A DNA stretch of 64,000 nucleotides. Origin: Fomitopsis serialis. Lineage: Eukaryota; Basidiomycota; Agaricomycetes; Polyporales; Fomitopsidaceae. Location: assembly GCF_022376445.1 (NCBI RefSeq), contig NW_025954971.1, forward strand, positions 1 to 64,000. Reading direction: 5' to 3'. Below are positions 57,366 through 64,000 of the stretch, piece by piece. Below the pieces are notes generated by a model. That model worked only from the letters and a program-made list of their open reading frames with translations. It searched no databases and was not told the DNA's origin. The position numbers and the translations under genes are program-made. Numbering within the stretch: position 1 is the first letter of the stretch; every line of letters starts with the position of its first letter.

Positions 57366-57752
57366 ATGAAGTTCACCTCTGTATCCATCCGTCTTGCCTG
57401 CACTCTGTTGCAGATCGCCGCTGCAGCACCGGTCATCCAGACTGAACAGCGGCTTGTAGGCACGAATGGTACGTCTACTACCGTCACTGCCCAGAGGTCA
57501 TACCAGGCATTGTGCGAGTACTGACTGGTACGCGTCGCGGCATGAGATATTGTTGGAATTTTCGCTCACCTTCCATCATACTGGTACCTAGAACTTAGGC
57601 TAGAAGGCGCGCCAGGAGAAGACGGTCCTGTCGTAGAAGTTGCGTGCGACTTACAGCCCATGGGCATCGGTGACTGTCTGAATGGATGTAAACTGGGTTC
57701 ACGGGCGATAGAGTGGACGCAGGATACCTATACTCCTGGACTACGGGTATGA
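57366..57752 (+). CDS. KEP4: small secreted cysteine-containing protein
   Basis: Two exons join in phase without correction: 57366-57468 (phase 1, GTACGT donor) and 57592-57752. The signal peptide MKFTSVSIRLACTLLQIAAA is close to that of KEP1. Then come QTEQRLVGTNG, where the family Lys-Arg has become Gln-Arg, and a mature part with VACDLQPMGIGDCLNGCK (three cysteines). The product is about 87 residues. Secreted; function unknown. Confidence 0.6.
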
Positions 57753-58179
57753 CCCAAGTGGCTATGAGCCTAGCTGTGGGAGTGCGAAGGCGGCCTTCAG
57801 AATGTAGGCGAATGGATTAGCTAGTATTGGTGTATGAGAAAGAGTGTATACTGTTGCGTATAGGACGTACTTCGAAATGATGAGAAGCGAGGGTCACATA
57901 ATCTCAAGATTGCCGAGGCGATGTCTACGAGGAACACGTCAGGGCAACCAAAGAGGAAAGCCGGGAGCCACAATGCGCCGTCCTCCCATATCTCGTCGTT
58001 TGAGATGAAGCGTATCCCGGATGCTTCATCGACTGATCAGTGTACTAGATCCTGGATGATATCGTCGGGTATCTGTGTGATCAGCGAACAATTCAGTATG
58101 CATCTCTTCGACCCCGTCCAACGACGACGTCAGTTGACATCGTCCCCGAAGAAAGAGACAAGCTACGAGACGACATTGC
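57753..58179. other. Convergent spacer
   Basis: About 430 bp between the 3' ends of KEP4 and the unrecognised minus-strand gene. A plus-strand frame from 57921 overlaps it but has no support. Confidence 0.3.
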
Positions 58180-59095
58180 TTATTCTGTAAACATGCCGTC
58201 AAAGTGATAGACCTCGACGTGAGTGGCTTCGGTTGTCTCAAGGGCCATGAAGAACAGCGTGACGGTGCCTCGATGCTTGAGTTTGATTATCATCTCAGCA
58301 TTCTTCTGCGCACGGACACCACAAGTAAGGGCCACGGTTCCCAAGACACTGCGCACGGACGGAGACGTTCCTTCAGTGCTCGCACTGCTGCTTTAGTCCC
58401 ACCGAAGTCATCGTAGCTTGGTGCAGACTGTGAGTAGCGGAAGATGAGTGCGTGCAAGGCAACCTACAGTCCTTTCCAAAGCACTGCTTCTTGAAGCCTA
58501 GCAAGAGCTGTCTGTACAATGATCAGCGCTCTTTGGATGCCGTGACAGAGGCGAACTCACCTTACTGACCTTGTTATCGAGGCATTGCCGATAGGTCGAG
58601 ACAACGTAATCCGAACGACGACGGCGTAGTCTTCTGCAGGTTATAGATCAATTCTGAATGTAGTTCGTCCGAAAAAGAACAAGTGCCAGTATCAAATTTC
58701 ACTGACTGTATGAGTTTGCCGAAAGACACCCGCTCCTTGAGTTCGCCTCCAGACCTCTCCGTGTTCTGCCCACGTGCCTGGTCGAGTAGTACGCTATTCA
58801 ATAGGATGAACTCGGCATCACTCAGACCCCGCATGCGCTAAAGGGCACGATCTTCATCACGAACAAGTTCGGTCGATGTGATTCTTACCGCGGTTACAAG
58901 GCCGACCCTACCTGCGAACTCCCACATCCGCCGCAATTCCATGATTCCCTCGAAGAAGAAAACCAGCTTAGTAAACGCATTCTGGGCGTTAGTGACGCCA
59001 TCAACCGGATCGGTCAATGGGTAGGGGAGATTACGATGTATGAAGCTGGATAGAGCACGCCTCGTCGAGTCGTCCTGACGGATGCACGCCAGCAA
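58180..59095 (-). CDS. Unrecognised conserved-looking protein
   Basis: Several minus-strand exons join with GT-AG introns into one sensible protein. The first is the frame from 59095 (FIHRNLPYPLTDPVDGVTNA; LVFFFEGIMELRRMWEFA). After an intron ending at about 58838 comes RGLSDAEFILLNSVLLDQAR, KERVSFGKLIQSVKFDTGT and TTPSSFGLRCLDLSAMPRD. A small exon ALARLQEAVLWKGL follows, then SAPSYDDFGGTKAAVRALKE, and in an adjacent frame VLGTVALTCGVRAQKNAEMI, KHRGTVTLFFMALE and VEVYHFDGMFTE with the stop at 58180-58182. One base change is needed near 58350. I do not recognise the family. No signal peptide, membrane segment or catalytic motif is evident. The true start may lie upstream, toward 59550. Confidence 0.5.
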
Positions 59096-59561
59096 GGATT
59101 GGTGGCGAGACAGGGCGAGACCTGCGTAGCAGCTTCAGGACTACGCGTTGCAGCGGCGTTGGGCAGACGCTGTGGACGTGGCAACTACAAATTGCCATAT
59201 CGGGAACAAGGTCGCGCACACGCGTTTGATCCGCGTGTGGCTGCACTGTGGTCCATCAATCTGAGATGTGGCTCCGTCCCATTGTTCTCGTCCCAACGTC
59301 GCACGCGTCGACTCAGACTGCCCCGTATTGGGAAATCTGTGCGTACGCTGGCAATATTTTGGGCTTGGATCTGTGCAAAAGGTGCGAGATAACCTACCGA
59401 TTAGGAAAGGTAAATCGTTTCGGCCAGCAACAACAATGCTAACCCGAGAGAATAATGAAACAGGCGTGGCTCGTGGCCAACAGACATCGTGGCTCTCTGA
59501 GCTGGATATAAAGCGGACGCGTCTTCGCCCACTGCGTAAGCCCAACACTCATCTTCCTCCG

Positions 59562-62500
59562 ATGGCTACTCCCTCTGACACTGCGCCTAGTACCGTTGGA
59601 GATTCCGAGTGTGGCACCTCGCCTCCTGCCACACCCAGTCAGGCTCAGGAATCGTAAGTCGCGCTACTCATTGTCGTGGACCGGTTGGCTGACGGTCGTG
59701 CCAGTGCACCGCCAAGTCCGTCCGCCACTGCGGTACCAGAAGAATCGCCAGACGCGACTCCGTGAGTAATCCTCTTGTTCCACTTCATTGCTTCCGCTGA
59801 ATCTGTCGACAGTGGGGCTTCAACCGGTCCGACAGTCGCATCTGAGAGCACCGAGTCCTCGTAAGTGTCTTCGTATCTCTACGACGTATACCTCCAACGT
59901 AACCTGGAATAGTGCCTCGGCCGCCACTCCTGAGACCGCTCTTCCAATAACGCCGCAGGATACGACGCCCCCCGACGGCGAGAAAATCCATAGCAGCCCT
60001 GTGCAAGCAACGTTCTCGACCAAACTGTTATCTGTCAACTCAGTGACTGGCCCGGAGGCAGTGATAAGGAGGCGAGCGCTATACGCACGCGAGATGAGGT
60101 CGAAGCTGTGTGAGATGAAGTTTGAAGAATTCTTGGCTCTGTACATGCCGGCCGGGGACCATGATCTGCCAGAGTCCGGGCTCGCGATCCCAGCAATGGA
60201 CGGTACGACGCTCTTGGGCTCCAAGGAAGGACCTATCTGCGATGAACTGGTGAGTACGCGACCTGTCTTGACACGAGGCCGCCACTCAACGAGTGTTTGC
60301 GACTAGTGCGAGGTCGCGCAGGCCATCTTCGCAGGGTGTCTGCACGGGGAACAGAAGCTTGTTGCGAAGAACACGAGAAATCACTCGGACCCCAGTGATA
60401 AAAACGACGCTGCGGAAATGCTGAGAGTCGATCTGTCCTTCTATCCCGACCACGACGATGCGAAGTCCGACTACGAACTTCCGAAACCTCGTAAACGTGC
60501 GGAGGCTCGTCCACAGGTGAAGGATCAGGCCTCGACTCGCTGGGCGTGGATCTCGCTGGCGATCGAAGTGAAGACGGACCACGCACACTGTGCGTTCGTG
60601 TTTGATAACAAGACACCGACGAAGCAAGACGGCGAGTCCAAAGGTGCGGCGCCCCAGCAGCATGCCAACGATGCTCCGGCCAGCCAGCACAAGAAGGCCG
60701 ACAAGGCCAACGCAACACCCAAATCGTTCGTGCGCTCAGGTCCCGGTGCGGATGGGGGGCTAGGGCAGCAGGCGGAGTATGTTGCGAAGCTCTTCAGACG
60801 CCAACCTCGTTTGTACTGCTTCACGATGCTCGTCTTCAAGGGGCAGGCTCGCGTCGTGCGTTGGGACAGGGCGGGCGCCATCGTGTCCACTCCTATCGAC
60901 TTCGAGAAGGACCCGTCGTTGTTCCACCGGGTGATCTGGCGATACGCGTGCATGACCGAGGCGCAGCGCGGCTTTGACCCGACGGTGAGACGAGCTACCA
61001 AGGAAGAGGTAAAGCAGATGCGGGACTGTCGCCCGCCGAACGAGTGGGCGGACAAGTCCCGCAATGCAGCCCTTGATCAGGACGGATGGCCGGCTTATAC
61101 GATCACAATGCCGGTCAGCCATCACGTCGACCAGACGCACTTGCAACCCATTGCCCCTAGGTCCCCTCGTGAAGACGCCTCCGTCAACAAGGAAGCATAT
61201 GCGAACAGTTCTGGAGCTAAGTTTGTCGTCGGCAAGCGCTACTTCGCCAGTAGCTCTCCTACCGGGCGTGGCACCAAATGCTATATCGCATATGAAGTCG
61301 CTCGCGATCGCTTGGTCTTCCTCAAGGACTACTGGCGTGCCGACACCAAAAGTTCGCTACAAGAGGGACAGGTGCTGGAAGACCTCAGAAAGGCTGGCGT
61401 TCAGTTCGTGCCGACGCCCTTGTTTAGGGGGCATGTGCGGAGCGGCAACGACGAGCAGGAGACGTGCACGCAGGCCTTCTTGCCGGAAAACCCTCGGTTG
61501 CATATCAAGCCTGCCGCTATGAAGCACTACCGCCTAGTTGTCAAGGAGATCGGGCGTCCTCTGGAGGAACACGAGAATGCATTATATCTAGTAGGCGCTT
61601 TGCTTGATGCCCTGCAAGGTAGGCGTTGTCGCCCGTTACGTGAATGATGATGCTCACTCTACTTTCGTCGTAGCCCATCAGCAAGCATGGGTTCAGGTGA
61701 AGATCATGCATCGCGACATGAGCCCGCGGAACATCCTACTCTTCGCCTACATCGATGAAGAGGGCACCGTATTTCATATTGGAGTGCTGATCGACTGGGA
61801 CTTGTGCAAGCACGAGGATTATCTCGGCACGGCTATGAATGTCGGTCGTTCGGTGAGTATGACACGATTGAAATCTAGCTCGCCAGACGACTGACCGATT
61901 CTATTACTAGGGTACGTGGCCATTCATGTCCGCTGGGCTTCTGCGCAATCCTACGAAGAGGCACGAAGTCGCAGATGATCTGGAATCCGTCGTCCATATC
62001 CTTGGGTGGACGTGCCTTCGGCTTTATGAGCACAGCATGTCAGACCGGCCCGATTCGCTGAGGATGCATATTCTCGGCATGTACGACGCGCAGGATATCG
62101 TAAACGGAGAGACAGTCGGCGGTGACCAGAAGCATCGCTTCCTGCTTCTCGGTAATCTAGGAGTCGACCTCGTCCCCTCACTGGCAGGAACCCCTTTGGC
62201 GAAGCTTCTGAGCGACCTTGGTAAAATCTGCAAGGAACACTATCTGGCGGTGCCAAAACTTCCCAAGGCTAAAACTGCAAATGCGATCGCAACGCAGGAG
62301 TCCGCCAATGACGAAAAAGCCATGGACACACTTCAAAGCCGGTACGCAAGCTTCGCCAAGTCCCTGCCGCCACCCCGTAGTGTCGGGGAGGCTCCGGCTC
62401 AACATATCCTAGTTGCTTCGCGAAATTCCACCTCGCCGCCCCCCTCGCCGCTCAATACCCATGATGCGATCATAAATGCTTTCGTCGAGGCCGTTTTGTC

Positions 62501-62756
62501 CGAGAGAGAGCTGTGGAAACCTCTGAAAAAAACGCCCGACCAATTCGCAGCCTTCAAGAATACGACTATTGCTCAGTGCAGCATCGAGCGCTCAAGCCAA
62601 CAGTCGTCCGGTTCGAAACGGACGCTGGAGGTCGAACCGGAGGAACTTGCGAAGCCCGGTCCTTCGAAACGAGCGAGGGCCGCGAACACAGGAGGACTCG
62701 AGTCACTGCCGGAGGAACCTGCGGCGGAGCCGGTGCTGCACGACGGAGAGGACTGA
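59562..62756 (+). CDS. FunK1-family protein kinase (intact)
   Basis: Fungal-specific FunK1 kinase. The start at 59562 (MATPSDTAPSTVGDSECGTS) opens a Ser/Thr/Pro-rich N terminus over several small exons. The conserved FunK1 N-terminal domain follows (LYCFTMLVFKGQARVVRWDR, IVSTPIDFEKDPSLFHRVIW). The kinase part contains RYFASSSPTGRGTKCYIAYE, VFLKDYWR (lysine of the ATP site), KHYRLVVKEIGRPLEE, the catalytic loop MHRDMSPRNIL (about 61706), LIDWDLCK (metal-binding, about 61787), an intron at about 61855-61911, and GTWPFMSAGLL. The C terminus is EHENALYLVGALLDALQ before an intron, and finally a Lys/Arg/Pro-rich, probably nuclear, tail ending at 62756. No frame change was needed, in contrast to the copy at 8.6 kb. 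Confidence 0.88.
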
Positions 62757-63065
62757 TCTGCCTTTGCCGCTCCTTCGCGAAACTGTTGTACGCTCGTTTT
62801 CTCCTCTTATAAGCTGACGCAATACGCCTGGGACTATGTGTTACGGAACGGAATCTGCGATGATCTAACATGGTGTTCTATATCTGTACTATCTCGTCTC
62901 GTATGTATGATCGTTCGCTCGGTCGAATGAAGATCTTCAGTTATTCCACTACGCGCAGAGCGCGAAGGACGAACTGGCGCAGGCGCCGCACAGTCTAAGA
63001 GTCCCCTCTGGCAGCCAGTCACAATATTGTCGTACCCTGCTACTCTGAAAGCCTCTGTGTGATGA

Positions 63066-64000
63066 TCAATGATTAACTCGATACCTGAGCGAGCGCCGTC
63101 CGTGTCGCCTCGTCGCACATCTGTAATAAGGCTCCGGCCGATCGTATGGAACTCGTCGATACGCCTGACATATAGTGCCTACGGCTGCTGCTCCATACCG
63201 TCCTGCAAAGACCTGAGCGAAGACAGCCGATACCAGACTGACAGTCTGCACCCGCACTCGGGCCGCAACGTCTAATTGGGCAGGAGTGACGACGGCTGGG
63301 ATGTAAATCCAGTTCGAGTTCCCGCCGTCATACCATTCCGCGACGCCAGATTAGGAGGCGGGCACCAGGGAGGAGCGAAGGTGGTGAGTCGCATTGTGAT
63401 GTGACCGGGCCGTTGCCAGTGAGCGACTCGAACATCATCGATTCAGAGGCATATACGTGAAGTAGCAACGCGAGAGCGCTCGCAAGCTGCCAGGGCGACA
63501 GCAATCACTACTCATGTGAGCTACGTCAGCCCCTCGCTTCCGACTCCGCGCGGCGTACGAACCTAGGTTGACCGCAAGTTCCCCGCGGTGCTGTCAGTCA
63601 ACTCGGAGGGCTCATCCTGGAAGGCCGCAGAGTGGTAGTAGGAAGAATCGCATCGCATCGTGAGGAATGCAGCGCATCCGAGCTGCCATCCGTACTAGGT
63701 TCCCAGGAAAGTACAGTTGCACCCGCCTGAAATAACGGGTACTCGGGAAGGAGGGAGGGCTGATGGTGGGAATGCCAGTCCAGAGCGCGGACAAGCCTGC
63801 AGCGTGTCGTTCGTGGCAGTCCCGTCCCAAATGTCCACGAACGTCACGGTGACAGCGGGTTCAACCCCCCACTGGCAGGGGAGATCACCAAACGCGGCAG
63901 TTCCAGACGCGTAGTATCTCGTCGGCCACTGGGTGATGCAGTCACGGTCCACCGCGAGTCGTGACGGCGCTGACTCGTTGTAAGCCAGAGGAAGTCGTGC
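63066..64000 (-). CDS. Partial unrecognised gene at the right edge
   Basis: On the minus strand, protein-like stretches occur in different frames: FGDLPCQWGVEPAVTVTFVD (about 63890) and YIPAVVTPAQLDVAARVRVQ then FAQVFAGRYGAAAVGTICQA (about 63310-63160). They could be exons of one gene whose 5' end is outside the window, but I could not join them convincingly and recognise no family. Confidence 0.25.

Noticed and set aside
1..64000. CRISPR arrays, prokaryotic operons or plasmid features
   Set aside because: Spliced genes and fungal families throughout; no regularly spaced repeats seen.

Overview
This is nuclear DNA from a basidiomycete fungus, most likely an Agaricomycete (mushroom or polypore type). 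The evidence is intron-dense genes with about 45-170 bp GT-AG introns, FunK1 kinases, a Plavaka-type DNA transposon, a CYP53-like P450, a sphingolipid delta-4 desaturase and a SUZ12-like VEFS protein. I cannot place the species.

Layout. 1-8.6 kb: a truncated gene of a transposon-associated family, then a complete-looking Plavaka element (1627-8587) with terminal inverted repeats, a minus-strand transposase and a divergent accessory gene. 8.6-10.7 kb: a FunK1 kinase that has lost its N terminus at the transposon edge. 12.0-16.2 kb: three paralogues of a small secreted family with Kex2-type Lys-Arg sites. 17.7-21.1 kb: a MOV10/SDE3-like RNA helicase. 21.5-23.6 kb: an AtuA/DUF1446 protein. 24.1-33.9 kb: aspartate kinase flanked by two inverted copies of a Git1/Pho84-like transporter. 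35.2 kb: an intron-containing tRNA-Pro. 35.5-45.1 kb: housekeeping and metabolic genes (MRD1, prefoldin subunit 3, CYP53-like P450, delta-4 desaturase). 45.9-48.4 kb: a SUZ12-like protein. 48.6-54.7 kb: a group of C2H2 zinc-finger genes with a recent segmental duplication. 56.2-57.8 kb: two more members of the secreted family. 58.2-62.8 kb: an unrecognised gene and a second FunK1 kinase that looks intact. The right edge holds an unrecognised partial gene.

The most interesting signal is the five-member secreted family, here called KEP1-KEP5 for Kex2-site-containing precursors. Members share a near-identical signal peptide, a Glu-Lys-Arg-Leu type motif and a conserved phase-1 first intron, but their mature regions differ greatly and are often cysteine-containing. 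KEP3 and KEP5 carry several internal Lys-Arg sites and share an identical-length 39-nt third exon.

A caution on quality. Many exons, including those of expected housekeeping genes (MRD1, aspartate kinase), need a single-base correction, mostly one missing base in a short homopolymer. This looks like residual long-read indel error, so broken frames elsewhere in the window should not be taken as pseudogenes without read support.
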